Below are positions 17,027 to 26,003 of a stretch of 44,156 nucleotides of DNA, one piece after another. The stretch comes from UBA1562 sp041653955 (lineage in GTDB: Bacteria; Omnitrophota; Gorgyraeia; Gygaellales; Profunditerraquicolaceae): assembly GCA_041653955.1 (NCBI GenBank), contig JBAZEH010000010.1, positions 1-44,156 of the forward strand, written 5' to 3'. The position numbers and the translations under genes were made by a program. The notes beneath the pieces were generated by a model that saw only the letters and a program-made list of their open reading frames with translations, had not been told where the DNA came from and did not search any database. Each line of letters starts with the position of its first letter. Position 1 is the stretch's first letter.

Positions 17027-18532
17027 ATGGAAAAGATCATAATATTTGATACTACGCTTCGCGACGGAGAGCAGGCGCCCGGGGCGTCAATGAACAGCTT
17101 CCAGAAGATGGAGGTGGCCAGCCAGCTTGAAAAGCTGGGGGTTGATATTATTGAAGCGGGCTTTCCAATAGCTTCTCCGGATGATTTTGCGGCTGTAAGC
17201 GCTATCGCTAAGAACGCCAAGAAAAGCGCTGTTTGTGCCCTTGCCCGCTGCATAGAAAAAGATATAGAATACGCAGGCAACTCCCTGAAGAAGGCGAAAT
17301 ATCCGCGCATACATTTGTTTTTGGCGACCTCCAGAATACACCTGAAATATAAATTTAAAAAAGCGGAAGATGAGATAGTAGCGATAGCGCGCAGTTCCAT
17401 CTCGCGGGCCAGAAAATTCTGTTCAGATATCGAGTTTTCCTCGGAGGATGCCACCCGTACGGATAAGGATTTCCTTTTTCGTATGGTAGAGATGGCTATC
17501 AGTGTGGGGGCGCGCACGATAAATATCCCGGATACTGTAGGTTACAGCTATCCGCAGGAGGTATATTCACTGATCACGGATATAAAGGATAATGTGCCTA
17601 ATATAAATAAGGCGGTTATCGCTATACATTGCCACAATGACCTGGGGTTGGCAACGGCCAACTCTCTTTCAGCGGTCCTCGCCGGGGCCCGCCAGGTGCA
17701 TTGCACGGTCAACGGTATCGGCGAACGCGCGGGTAACGCTTCCTTAGAAGAGATAGTGATGGCAATGAAGACCCGCCAGGATGTTTTTGGCGGATTTTAC
17801 ACAGATATACGTACCGAGGAGATATACCCTACCTCCCGCCTGGTAAGTAAGGCGACCGGTTTTGTAGTGCCCCCCAATAAGGCGATCGTAGGCAAGAATG
17901 CCTTTGCCCATGAGTCCGGCATACACCAGGACGCGATATTGAAGAAAAGGATCACCTATGAGATCATGGACCCTCATGATGTGGGGATATCCGAGAGCAG
18001 CCTGATATTGGGAAAACATTCCGGCAGGCACGCGTTCCGGCAAAGGTTAAAGTCTTTGGGCCTGAAGCTGGATGAGGAGAAGTTGAATAAGGCATTCACG
18101 CGTTTTAAGGCGCTCGCCGACAAGAAGAAGGCTATCTTTGACGACGACCTGGTCTCTATAGCGGAAGATGAGATAAGGGGGGTTAAGCCGTTGTGGCAAT
18201 TCGTGGATTTTACGGTTAACTCCGGATCGCATATTACGCCTGTGGCTACGGTGAGGTTGAAGAAGAAAGGGAAGATATTATCGGGGTCTTCTTCCGGAGA
18301 CGGCCCGGTTGATGCCTGTTTTAAGGCGATAGACAAGGCTATAAATATAAAAGCGAAACTTCAGGATTACCGCTTAGAGGCGGTTACTTCAGGTAAGGAC
18401 GCGTTGGGCGAGGTCAGCCTTAAATTGGAATTAAAGGGGAAGGCCGCTTCCGGCAGGGGCTCAAGCACCGATATTATAGAGTCTTCGGTAAGGGCGTACC
18501 TTGACGCGGTTAATAAACTGAAATCCAAATAA
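17027..18532 (+). CDS. leuA: 2-isopropylmalate synthase
   Basis: 501 residues. First committed step of leucine synthesis: 2-ketoisovalerate plus acetyl-CoA. The catalytic barrel begins FDTTLRDGEQAPGASM; metal ligands appear in HCHNDLGLATANSL and NGIGERAGNASLEE; a C-terminal allosteric domain (about 390-500) contains VATVRLKKKGK and GPVDACFKAIDKA. It lies eight bases after ilvC and directly abuts aroE. leuB, leuC and leuD are not in this window. Confidence 0.94.
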   Translation: MEKIIIFDTTLRDGEQAPGASMNSFQKMEVASQLEKLGVDIIEAGFPIASPDDFAAVSAIAKNAKKSAVCALARCIEKDIEYAGNSLKKAKYPRIHLFLATSRIHLKYKFKKAEDEIVAIARSSISRARKFCSDIEFSSEDATRTDKDFLFRMVEMAISVGARTINIPDTVGYSYPQEVYSLITDIKDNVPNINKAVIAIHCHNDLGLATANSLSAVLAGARQVHCTVNGIGERAGNASLEEIVMAMKTRQDVFGGFYTDIRTEEIYPTSRLVSKATGFVVPPNKAIVGKNAFAHESGIHQDAILKKRITYEIMDPHDVGISESSLILGKHSGRHAFRQRLKSLGLKLDEEKLNKAFTRFKALADKKKAIFDDDLVSIAEDEIRGVKPLWQFVDFTVNSGSHITPVATVRLKKKGKILSGSSSGDGPVDACFKAIDKAINIKAKLQDYRLEAVTSGKDALGEVSLKLELKGKAASGRGSSTDIIESSVRAYLDAVNKLKSK

Positions 18533-19375
18533 ATGGCCTCAACCCATATCTACGGTCTTATCGGATACCCGCTGGAACACAGCCTTTCTCCTGCCATGCA
18601 TAACGCCGCATTCCGCAGCCTGAATATAGACGCTGAATACAGATTATTCCCTTTAAAAGAAAGCGGGCTCAAGGGTTTCTTCGCGAAACTTAAGAAAAAC
18701 AGTATTTTCGGACTGAATGTGACTATCCCGTATAAAGAAAAGGTTATTCCTTTTATGGATAAGGTCTCCGCTCAGGCCCGGCTTATCGGGGCCGTAAACA
18801 CTATCAAACCGGGGGAAGGCACTTTAGAGGGATTCAATACGGATGGCGCGGGTTTTATAGAGCACCTTAAGGTGGACCTTAAATTCCTTCCTGCCGGCAA
18901 GGATATTTCCGTTATCGGGGCAGGAGGCGCTGCCAGGGCGGTCTGTGTTTATTTGAGCCAGGAGAGGCCCAGGTCTATCAGTGTTTATGACGCCGATGAG
19001 GTTAAGGCGCAGGCGCTGGTAAACCATTTAAGAAATAATTTCAGCGGCGTAGAGTTCAGGCATGCCGGTTCGCCCAGGGAGCTTTTAATAGAAGACGCGG
19101 GGCTCCTTGTTAACGCTACTCCCGTAGGCATGAAAGAAGAAGATCCCTGCCTTGTTGACGGTAAATCTATCCATAAAGACCTTCTGGTATATGACCTGAT
19201 ATATAATCCCGGCCAGACAAAACTGTTGAGGCTGGCGGCGCAAAGAGGGGCTATGGTATCCAATGGCCTGGGTATGCTTTTGCACCAGGGGGCATCCGCT
19301 TTTGAATTATGGACGGGGGTAAAGGCTCCGGTTGAAGTAATGCATAGCGCTTTGATAGAAGCAATGAGCAGATGA
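18533..19375 (+). CDS. aroE: Shikimate dehydrogenase
   Basis: 280 residues. Reduces 3-dehydroshikimate with NADPH. Shikimate-binding GYPLEHSLSPAMHN (Ser/Thr region), NVTIPYKEKV with the catalytic lysine, AVNTI, FNTDGAGF, the Rossmann motif GAGGAARAV, NATPVGM and the C-terminal NGLGMLLHQGASAFELW. It starts on the base after the leuA stop, so it is in the same transcript although it serves aromatic rather than branched-chain synthesis. Confidence 0.95.
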   Translation: MASTHIYGLIGYPLEHSLSPAMHNAAFRSLNIDAEYRLFPLKESGLKGFFAKLKKNSIFGLNVTIPYKEKVIPFMDKVSAQARLIGAVNTIKPGEGTLEGFNTDGAGFIEHLKVDLKFLPAGKDISVIGAGGAARAVCVYLSQERPRSISVYDADEVKAQALVNHLRNNFSGVEFRHAGSPRELLIEDAGLLVNATPVGMKEEDPCLVDGKSIHKDLLVYDLIYNPGQTKLLRLAAQRGAMVSNGLGMLLHQGASAFELWTGVKAPVEVMHSALIEAMSR

Positions 19376-20181
19376 TAGAGAAAATATTGGTTTTTACCTT
19401 CGGTTCTATTGTGGGAAGTTTTTTGAACGTCTGTATCTACAGGATGCCTTTGGGTAAATCCATAGTCTGGCCCCATTCGCATTGCCCTAATTGCCAGAAG
19501 AAGATACCCTCATACGATAATATACCTTTCTTAAGCTATATTCTTTTAAAAGGAAGGTGCCGTTTCTGTAAGACAAGGATACCGGCCCGGTATCCTTTGG
19601 TAGAGTTGTTGACCGCTCTTTTATTTTTGGCGGTCTTTAACCGCTACGGGTTAACCTATGATTTTTTCATTTTTACCGTATTCGCCTGCGGCCTGGTTAT
19701 TGCCACTTTTGTAGATATACAACATCGTATTATCCCCGATGAGATCTCCGTCGGGGGGATCATATTCGGGTTCATATTGACCTCTATAAAGGGCTTTGAC
19801 CTGAAACCATTCAGTTACCAGCCCGGTTATATGTTTTCTTCTTTACTGGGTATACTTGTCGGAGGCGGGATCATCTATCTGACAGGGAAGCTCTTTGACT
19901 TTGTATATTTCGGGATCCTGAAAAAACCTCCGATCCAGGGGGAAACGGAGTCTATGGGCGGGGGGGATGTCAAGTTGTTGGCGATGATCGGCGCTTTTCT
20001 CGGTTGGCAGAATGCGGTATTCGTTTTCTTCCTTGCCCCCTTTCTGGGGGCGGCCATAGGCATTATAAATCTTCTGGTTAAAAAAGACCACACTATCCCT
20101 TACGGCCCATTTTTATCATTGGCCGCCATTATCTCCCTCTTTTGGATGGAGAAGATACTCCATCTTATATTCGGGCATTAA
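19372..20181 (+). CDS. pilD: Prepilin peptidase / N-methyltransferase
   Basis: 269 residues, polytopic. It cleaves leader peptides of type IV pilins or type II secretion pseudopilins. N-terminal GSFLNVCIYRMP, two CxxC pairs (CPNC and CRFC) of the zinc-bearing methylase loop, then the aspartyl protease motifs DIQHRIIPDE and GGGDVKLLAMIG. Start overlaps the aroE stop by ATGA. No pilin or secretion genes are in the window, so its substrates are encoded elsewhere. Confidence 0.94.
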   Translation: MIEKILVFTFGSIVGSFLNVCIYRMPLGKSIVWPHSHCPNCQKKIPSYDNIPFLSYILLKGRCRFCKTRIPARYPLVELLTALLFLAVFNRYGLTYDFFIFTVFACGLVIATFVDIQHRIIPDEISVGGIIFGFILTSIKGFDLKPFSYQPGYMFSSLLGILVGGGIIYLTGKLFDFVYFGILKKPPIQGETESMGGGDVKLLAMIGAFLGWQNAVFVFFLAPFLGAAIGIINLLVKKDHTIPYGPFLSLAAIISLFWMEKILHLIFGH

Positions 20182-20235
20182 GAGATTTAATACCTATCTT
20201 CCTTAAAATCAACAGGTTTTGTTCCTGATTTATAT

Positions 20236-20264
20236 TTGATTTTCCGGCCTTTTTATGTTATACT
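20236..20264 (+). promoter_or_regulatory. Predicted sigma-70-type promoter
   Basis: TTGATT (20236-20241) and TATACT (20259-20264) separated by 17 bases. A start near 20271 would give a leader of about 110 bases before the PAS/GGDEF/HD-GYP gene. Judged by eye only. Confidence 0.5.
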
Positions 20265-20326
20265 TAACGTGATTGTCATATAAAGAGGTGTAGATGGTTA
20301 CAGGGCAATAAAAAAGAAGTCAAGAG

Positions 20327-20365
20327 AAGGCGATCCTTTACAGGAAAGGGATTGCCTTTATTTTT
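20327..20365 (+). terminator. Terminator-like hairpin in the leader of the next gene
   Basis: AAGGCGATCC then TTT (20327-20339) pairs with AAA GGGATTGCCTT (20345-20358), with one G-T wobble and one bulge, followed by TTTATTTTT. This is the shape of an intrinsic terminator. It lies downstream of a predicted promoter and about 20 bases before the next start codon. It may end the aroE-pilD transcript or act as an attenuator for the next gene. Confidence 0.6.
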
Positions 20366-20380
20366 GATATAAAATAAAAT

Positions 20381-23230
20381 ATGAAAGAGCGAGACAACGC
20401 AAAAGAAGAAGCTATAAAGAAATTGATCTGTATCGGAGAGGATATCTCTAAGATTGAAACAGGCATAGCCCGGGAGAAGCGCTTATTAGGCAAAGAAGAT
20501 AGGGATGATAATAGTGCCTGCGATACAGGCGCGGAGTATCTTTTTACCGTGCGTATCAAAGACGGCAAACCCGTAGAAACTACCCATACCCCTGCCTCTA
20601 TAAAGGTTACCGGTTATTCTCCCCGGGAGTTTGACTCTGACCCCGCTCTCTGGATCAAGATGGTGCATAAGGATGACCGGAAAATGGTAACTGAGCGGAT
20701 CTCGGATATATTGTCCGGGAAGAGGGCCCCTTCTTTTGAGCACCGCATTATCAGGAAAGACGGGGTCCTGCGATGGGTAAAGAATTCTATCACCCTCCAT
20801 TTTGACAAGGATGGTGTTTTAACTTCCTATACCGGGGTTATTCAGGATATCGCCAGGATAAAGAACGCGGAGAATGTATTACGTATCTCCGATGAAGAAT
20901 ACCGCATCCTCGCGGAAACCCTGCCTGTCGCTGCCTATGTAGCCGCGCTTGATGAATCAAGCTCTACGCTTTATATCAGCCCGCAGATAAAATCCATATT
21001 ATCTTTTACCAGTGAAGAATATATGTCTGATCCTCAATTCTGGAACAAGCATATCCATCCCGAGGACTCCGGGCGCGTGATGGAGGAATTGCGGCGTTGC
21101 CACAGGGACCTGGGTTCGTTCCTTCTGGAATACCGGATGTTGGACCGTTTTGGGCAGGTAGTATGGATACATGATACGGCCACAGTAACGCGCGATATTG
21201 AAGGCAAGGCCCTGTATTTGCACGGGATGATGTTTGATATAACTGAACTTAAGCAGATAGAAGAGGATTTGAGCAAAAAACAATGCGAGTTGCAGACTAT
21301 ACTTGATTCTGTGCCCGCACTGGTTTTTTATAAAGACAGGCAAAACAGGATGGTGCGCATTAATAAGTCTTTTGCCGAGGCGATGGGGATGAAGAAGGAA
21401 GAAATAGAGGGGAAAACATGCTTTGAGCTTTGGCCCGATAAGGCGCAGGAGTATTGGTGCGACGATAAGGAGGTTATCGATAAGGGCTATCCAAAGATAG
21501 GGATAATTGAGTCCCTGATGACCGCCAAAGGAGAGAAATGGATAGATACTGATAAGATCCCTTATAAGAATGAAGAGGGGGATATTATAGGAGTAATAGG
21601 GTTTGCTATTGATATAACCGAACGCAGGATGGCGGAGGACGCGCTTAAGAAAAGCAAAGAAGAATACTGCTCTTTGATAAATAACGTGAATATAGGCGTG
21701 TTCAGGAGTACGTATGAGGCGGAAGGGTATTTTATTAATGTGAACCCGGCTATGGTCAAAATATTCGGATACGATTCTTCCGAAGAGTTCATGAAGACCA
21801 GCTTTTTTGAGTTATACCAGGATCCGCATAGAAGGGTAGAATATACCGAGAAGATCAGGAGGCAGGGTTTTGTTAAAGACGAAGTGCTTGGGCTCAAGAA
21901 GAAGGACGGCACTCCTATATGGGTTTCAGTAACCGCGAAAGTGGGCTTTGACGAAAACGGCGCCCCTCAATGTGTAGACGGTATCGCGGAAGATATAACC
22001 GAGCGCAGGCGCGCCGAGGAAGAGCTGGGTTTACTGAATAAAGAGCTTTTAAGGTCCAATAAAAGGCTTAAACAGCTGGCGCTGCGCGACCAGCAAACCG
22101 GGCTTTTTAATCATCGTTACCTGCAGGATGTTATAGAGGCGGAGTTTTTCCGCGCGAAACGTTATATGCATCCTTTCTCGGTTATGATGATGGATGTGGA
22201 TTACTTTAAATCAATAAACGACGTTTACGGGCATATTTTCGGCGACCTGGTCTTAAAGCAGCTGTCCAGGCAGTTAAAAAGGATGGTGCGCCAATATGAT
22301 ATAGTTATAAGGTTCGGCGGGGAGGAGTTTGTGATCATATCCCCCGGCATAGACAGGGTGGGAGCGTTAAAGCTGGCGGAGAGGATCCTGGATGCTATCA
22401 CCTTGTATAATTTCGGCGACAAGAACCATATGGTAAAACTTAAATTGAGCATAGCGGTCTCCTCTTACCCCGAAGACAAGATAGTCAACGGTATGGACTT
22501 AGTGGAGATAGCCGATAAGATCCTGGATAAATTAAAGGAGGTGGGGGGCAATAATGTCTATAGTTCCCTTGACATAAAGAAAAAGCAGCCCTCAAACCGG
22601 AAACCAAAGATAGATGTAGGGATCCTTAAAGAGAGGATACAAAAACTGACCAAGCAGACAAACCAGAGCTTAATTGAAGCGGTTTTCGCCTTTGCCAAGA
22701 CCATAGAGCTGAAGGACCAATATACCGGAGAGCACGTGGAGATGACTGTGCATTACGCTACGGAGATATCCAGGGCCCTTAACCTTCCGGATGATGAGAC
22801 AGAGCGCATTAAGCAGGCCGCCATACTTCATGACCTGGGGAAGATCGGTATCAGCGAGAGGATCCTGGCGAAGAAATCCAAGCTCACCAAAGAGGAGTTT
22901 GAAGAGATAAAGAAGCATCCGCAGATCGGAGTGGATATTATCAGGCCCATCAAATTCCTGCATAATATCATACCTATAATGCTTTCCCACCATGAAAAGT
23001 GGGATGGGAGCGGTTACCCCAACGGGCTCAAGGGTGATGAGATCCCTATGGGCGCGCGCGTTGTGGCTATAGCGGATGTTTACCAGGCGCTTACTTCCAA
23101 CCGCCCTTACCGCAAGGCCTATCCCGCGCAGGAGGCGATCAAGATAATCAAGGATGGCTCGGGTTCGCACTTTGACCCCAAGGTAGTCACCAAATTCGTG
23201 CAGATTATAAAGCATATAGACAAAAAATAA
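20381..23230 (+). CDS. Four-PAS, GGDEF and HD-GYP signalling protein
   Basis: 949 residues, no membrane span seen. A short coiled N-terminus, four PAS domains (about 50-165, 170-295, 300-420, 428-550), a GGDEF domain (about 570-735) and HD-GYP (about 765-945). The cyclase active site is GGEEF (646-650) and the inhibitory I-site RQYD (637-640) sits exactly five residues before it. HD-GYP shows His817-Asp818 in LHDLGKIG and HHEKWDGSGYPNGLKG. So both synthesis and breakdown of c-di-GMP look possible in one soluble sensor. The start is poorly supported by a ribosome site (AAAATAAAATATG). Confidence 0.93.
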   Translation: MKERDNAKEEAIKKLICIGEDISKIETGIAREKRLLGKEDRDDNSACDTGAEYLFTVRIKDGKPVETTHTPASIKVTGYSPREFDSDPALWIKMVHKDDRKMVTERISDILSGKRAPSFEHRIIRKDGVLRWVKNSITLHFDKDGVLTSYTGVIQDIARIKNAENVLRISDEEYRILAETLPVAAYVAALDESSSTLYISPQIKSILSFTSEEYMSDPQFWNKHIHPEDSGRVMEELRRCHRDLGSFLLEYRMLDRFGQVVWIHDTATVTRDIEGKALYLHGMMFDITELKQIEEDLSKKQCELQTILDSVPALVFYKDRQNRMVRINKSFAEAMGMKKEEIEGKTCFELWPDKAQEYWCDDKEVIDKGYPKIGIIESLMTAKGEKWIDTDKIPYKNEEGDIIGVIGFAIDITERRMAEDALKKSKEEYCSLINNVNIGVFRSTYEAEGYFINVNPAMVKIFGYDSSEEFMKTSFFELYQDPHRRVEYTEKIRRQGFVKDEVLGLKKKDGTPIWVSVTAKVGFDENGAPQCVDGIAEDITERRRAEEELGLLNKELLRSNKRLKQLALRDQQTGLFNHRYLQDVIEAEFFRAKRYMHPFSVMMMDVDYFKSINDVYGHIFGDLVLKQLSRQLKRMVRQYDIVIRFGGEEFVIISPGIDRVGALKLAERILDAITLYNFGDKNHMVKLKLSIAVSSYPEDKIVNGMDLVEIADKILDKLKEVGGNNVYSSLDIKKKQPSNRKPKIDVGILKERIQKLTKQTNQSLIEAVFAFAKTIELKDQYTGEHVEMTVHYATEISRALNLPDDETERIKQAAILHDLGKIGISERILAKKSKLTKEEFEEIKKHPQIGVDIIRPIKFLHNIIPIMLSHHEKWDGSGYPNGLKGDEIPMGARVVAIADVYQALTSNRPYRKAYPAQEAIKIIKDGSGSHFDPKVVTKFVQIIKHIDKK

Positions 23231-23255
23231 CAGGGACATTTTTTTGATCTAATCT

Positions 23256-23291
23256 GGGGACACTTTTCCGGCCAATCGCAGAAGTGTCCCC
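23256..23291. repeat. Palindrome with GGGGACACTT arms before ttcA
   Basis: GGGGACACTT (23256-23265) pairs with AAGTGTCCCC (23282-23291) around 16 bases. A related half, CAGGGACATT, lies upstream at 23231-23240. The GGGAC core is shared with palindromes at 7050 and 10697. It occupies the only gap between the PAS/GGDEF gene and ttcA. Confidence 0.75.
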
Positions 23292-23309
23292 TTAGAGTGT
23301 AGGAGGGGT

Positions 23310-24029
23310 ATGGGGGTTTTAAAAGGCAGTGAATTTTATATATCAAAAAGGGTAGGGAAGGCCATAATGGATTATAAGATGGTATCCGACGGAGACAAGA
23401 TCGCGGTGGGGGTATCCGGAGGTAAAGACAGCCTTACATTGTTACGCGTCCTCGCTGACCGAAAAAAGTTTGTCCCCATAAAATACGATATTTTCGCGGT
23501 GCATATAGACCTGGGTTATTCGCGGCAGACATCCAGGATGCTCGCCGGTTATTTTAAAAAACTCGGGATAGGCTATCGTATAGAGAAGGTGGATATCCTT
23601 AAAGGCAAGAAGATGAGGGATATCTCCTGTTTCTGGTGTTCCTGGAACAGGAGGAAGGCGCTCTTTGAAACGGCGAACAGGTTCGGGTGCACCAAAGTCG
23701 CCATGGGCCACCATAAGGATGATGTGATAGAGACCATACTATTGAATATGTTCTTCCACGGGGAGATCTCCGCCATGTCCCCCAGGCAGGAGTTATTCGG
23801 CGGCAAGATCACTATTATCAGGCCCCTTGTGTATGTGGAGGAAGATATGATCAGGCGTTTCTCTAAGTCCGCGGGGTTTCCCAAAGAAAAATATTCTTGC
23901 CCTAACTCATCAGTTTCTAACCGCGCCAAGGTCGCGGGTATCATCAAAGAGATGAAAAAGGCCTGCCCGGACGTGAAGACGAATATATTCCGGAGCGTTA
24001 AGAGGATAAAAGCGGATTATTTGCTTTAA
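23310..24029 (+). CDS. ttcA: TtcA-family tRNA thiolation enzyme
   Basis: 239 residues. PP-loop ATPase motif SGGKDS (36-41); CFWCSWNRR (Cys107, Cys110) and Cys197 in YSCPNSS match the three cysteines holding the Fe-S cluster of TtcA, which makes 2-thiocytidine at tRNA position 32. GHHKDDVIETILLNMFF is the second nucleotide-site motif. It starts after AGGAGGGG. Related TtuA-type proteins thiolate U54 instead, but the zinc fingers of that group are absent. Confidence 0.88.
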   Translation: MGVLKGSEFYISKRVGKAIMDYKMVSDGDKIAVGVSGGKDSLTLLRVLADRKKFVPIKYDIFAVHIDLGYSRQTSRMLAGYFKKLGIGYRIEKVDILKGKKMRDISCFWCSWNRRKALFETANRFGCTKVAMGHHKDDVIETILLNMFFHGEISAMSPRQELFGGKITIIRPLVYVEEDMIRRFSKSAGFPKEKYSCPNSSVSNRAKVAGIIKEMKKACPDVKTNIFRSVKRIKADYLL

Positions 24030-24046
24030 GAAACAATATAAAGTGC

Positions 24047-24052
24047 TATAAT
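24047..24052 (+). promoter_or_regulatory. Possible -10 element before rmuC
   Basis: A perfect TATAAT lies in the 57-base gap after ttcA. The best upstream partner is TTTAAG at 24025-24030 (16-base spacer), which is weak as a -35. It may start the rmuC to tlpA-like gene string. Confidence 0.35.
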
Positions 24053-24086
24053 AAATAATGGCATCGGAAAGGCTGGAAGACAAAAT

Positions 24087-25019
24087 ATGGTATGGTTAAT
24101 AGGGGTATTATTCCTGGCGTTTTCATCCGCCATCATCGCTATTGTCCTTAAGATCTCCGGGCAGGTCAATGAGCGGCTGAACCAGATGAACCAGTCGCTG
24201 CTTGAATCCAATAAGGTGATCGGGCAGAACCTGGGTTCTGCTACCGCAGTATTCGGCAGCGTAAAGGAGCAGCTGGGAAAACTTGAGAAGACGAATGAGC
24301 ATATCGTTGAGATCAGCAGGGATATATCAAGCCTGCAGGAGCTCTTGCGCGCGCCTAAATTCAGGGGTTCTATGGGGGAATCCCTTCTTGAAAATATCTT
24401 ATCGCAGGTCCTGCCTAAAGGACATTATCATATGCAGTATCGTTTCAGGTCCGGGGACGCGGTGGATGCCGCGATACGCATAGGCGAAAGGCTAGTACCT
24501 GTTGACGCTAAGTTCAGCCTTGAGAACTTTCAGAAGATGCTGGAGGCCGTGGATGAACATCAAAAGAATATCCACCGCAGGAAATTCATACAGGATGTCA
24601 AGAACAGGGTAGATGAGATAGCCGCTAAATATATCCTGCCCGCGGAAGATACGTATGATTTTGCCCTGATGTATATACCGGCGGAGAACATATATTATGA
24701 AGTCATCATAAAAGAGGATATCTTTTCTTACAGTATGGCCAAGAGAGTGATCCCTGTCTCGCCGAACACCTTTTACGCCTATCTGCAGGTTATCTGCCTG
24801 GGATTGAAAGGATTGAAGATAGAAGAGAACGCCAGGAATATCCTGAGGGATTTAAGCACGCTTACGCTGGAGATGAATAAATTCAAGGATGATTTTGATA
24901 TCCTGGGCAAACACCTGAACGGGGCAAGCGCCAAATACCAGGAGAGCCAGAAGAGGCTGGACAGGTTTTCAGAGCGCATCGCCAATATCCAGGATACAAA
25001 GAAGATAGAGAATAAGTAA
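24087..25019 (+). CDS. rmuC: RmuC-family protein
   Basis: 310 residues, compact for the family. One N-terminal membrane span (about 3-22), a coiled-coil stretch to residue 80, then the RmuC core: FRGSMGESLLENILSQVLP, VPVDAKFSLENF, TYDFALMYIPAENIYYEV and VIPVSPNTFYAYLQ. RmuC limits inversions of short repeats in E. coli and has a PD-(D/E)XK-like core; its reaction is not firmly known. The following gene starts on the next base. Confidence 0.92.
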   Translation: MVWLIGVLFLAFSSAIIAIVLKISGQVNERLNQMNQSLLESNKVIGQNLGSATAVFGSVKEQLGKLEKTNEHIVEISRDISSLQELLRAPKFRGSMGESLLENILSQVLPKGHYHMQYRFRSGDAVDAAIRIGERLVPVDAKFSLENFQKMLEAVDEHQKNIHRRKFIQDVKNRVDEIAAKYILPAEDTYDFALMYIPAENIYYEVIIKEDIFSYSMAKRVIPVSPNTFYAYLQVICLGLKGLKIEENARNILRDLSTLTLEMNKFKDDFDILGKHLNGASAKYQESQKRLDRFSERIANIQDTKKIENK

Positions 25020-25241
25020 GTGGTTTTTAATATCCGCGTCTATCCCAGGTCAGGCAGAAACCAGGTCAAAGAAGAGAACGGCCTTATCAAGGTATACCTT
25101 ACCCATCCCGCGCATGAGGGCCTTGCCAATAAACAGTTGATAGAGCTATTATCCGCTCATCTTAAACTTAAAAGATACCAGGTCAGGATCATCAAGGGCG
25201 GTAAATCCAGGAATAAAGTCATAGAAGCCGATGTTTCATGA
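25020..25241 (+). CDS. DUF167 (YggU) family protein
   Basis: 73 residues starting with GTG directly after the rmuC stop. The pattern VYPRSGRNQV, HPAHEGLANKQLIELLS and GGKSRNKVIE is the DUF167 signature. Function is not known for the family. It overlaps pgeF by 11 bases. Confidence 0.88.
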   Translation: MVFNIRVYPRSGRNQVKEENGLIKVYLTHPAHEGLANKQLIELLSAHLKLKRYQVRIIKGGKSRNKVIEADVS

Positions 25242-25986
25242 AGCAGAAAATAATAAAGGCTGTTATTTGTTTCTCCCGCCTTACGCAGAGGGGCTGTTGT
25301 CTGCTTTCAGCGCGCGCGTTTCCGGGAATATGTCTTTATCCTGCGGCGATACGGCAGGCGCCTTAAATAACCGCGGGAATTTTTTGAAAAGATTAGGAGT
25401 TGATCAAAGCGGGCTGGTGTGCGCAAAACAGGCCCATGGGAGTTCAGTATCTTATATTTGCGATACAAAAAGGGGCAGGGGCGCGTTTTCTTATGATAGC
25501 GCGCTGCCCGATATAGACGCGCTTATAACCGACAGGAAGAACCTGCCCCTATCCATATTTACCGCGGATTGCCTCCCTGTTTTTTTGTATGACCCAAAGG
25601 CCCCGGCCATAGGGTTGGTGCACGCGGGTTGGCGAGGCAGCAGGGAGAATATCGCGGTAAAATCCGTGCGGATGATGCAGGACAGGTTTGACAGCAAGGC
25701 AGAAGACTTATATGCTGCCTTTGGCCCGGCGATAAGGGGTTGTTGTTATGAGGTAGGAAGGGAATTTGCTGGTTTCTTTAGCCCTGGATACCTTGCAGAA
25801 ACAGCCGGACATTATTACCTGGACCTGGCCCGTATGAATAAGGAGCAGCTTTTAGGCTGCGGGGTCAAGGATAAAAATATCTTTGATTGCGGTATATGCA
25901 CTGCCTGCCGTAATGAAGAGTTTTTTTCTTACCGCAAGGAAGGCAGTGAAAGCGGGCGCATGATCTCGGTGATAATGCTAAAGTGA
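25231..25986 (+). CDS. pgeF: PgeF/YfiH multi-copper-oxidase-like purine nucleoside/peptidoglycan editing factor
   Basis: 251 residues. Metal and active residues of the YfiH/LACC1 family: KQAHGSSV (His), FTADCLPVFLYD (Cys) and GLVHAGWRG (His). Late cysteines occur in FDCGICTACRNEEFFSYR, the family's C-terminal signature. Members act on purine nucleosides or correct cell-wall precursors; which applies here is open. Starts inside the DUF167 gene. Confidence 0.9.
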   Translation: MFHEAENNKGCYLFLPPYAEGLLSAFSARVSGNMSLSCGDTAGALNNRGNFLKRLGVDQSGLVCAKQAHGSSVSYICDTKRGRGAFSYDSALPDIDALITDRKNLPLSIFTADCLPVFLYDPKAPAIGLVHAGWRGSRENIAVKSVRMMQDRFDSKAEDLYAAFGPAIRGCCYEVGREFAGFFSPGYLAETAGHYYLDLARMNKEQLLGCGVKDKNIFDCGICTACRNEEFFSYRKEGSESGRMISVIMLK

Positions 25987-26003
25987 CCCGGGAATAGATA
26001 AAT

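Noticed and set aside
20271..20360. GEMM (c-di-GMP) riboswitch
   Set aside because: A CAGGGCAA string is present but the two conserved paired arms and tetraloop are not.
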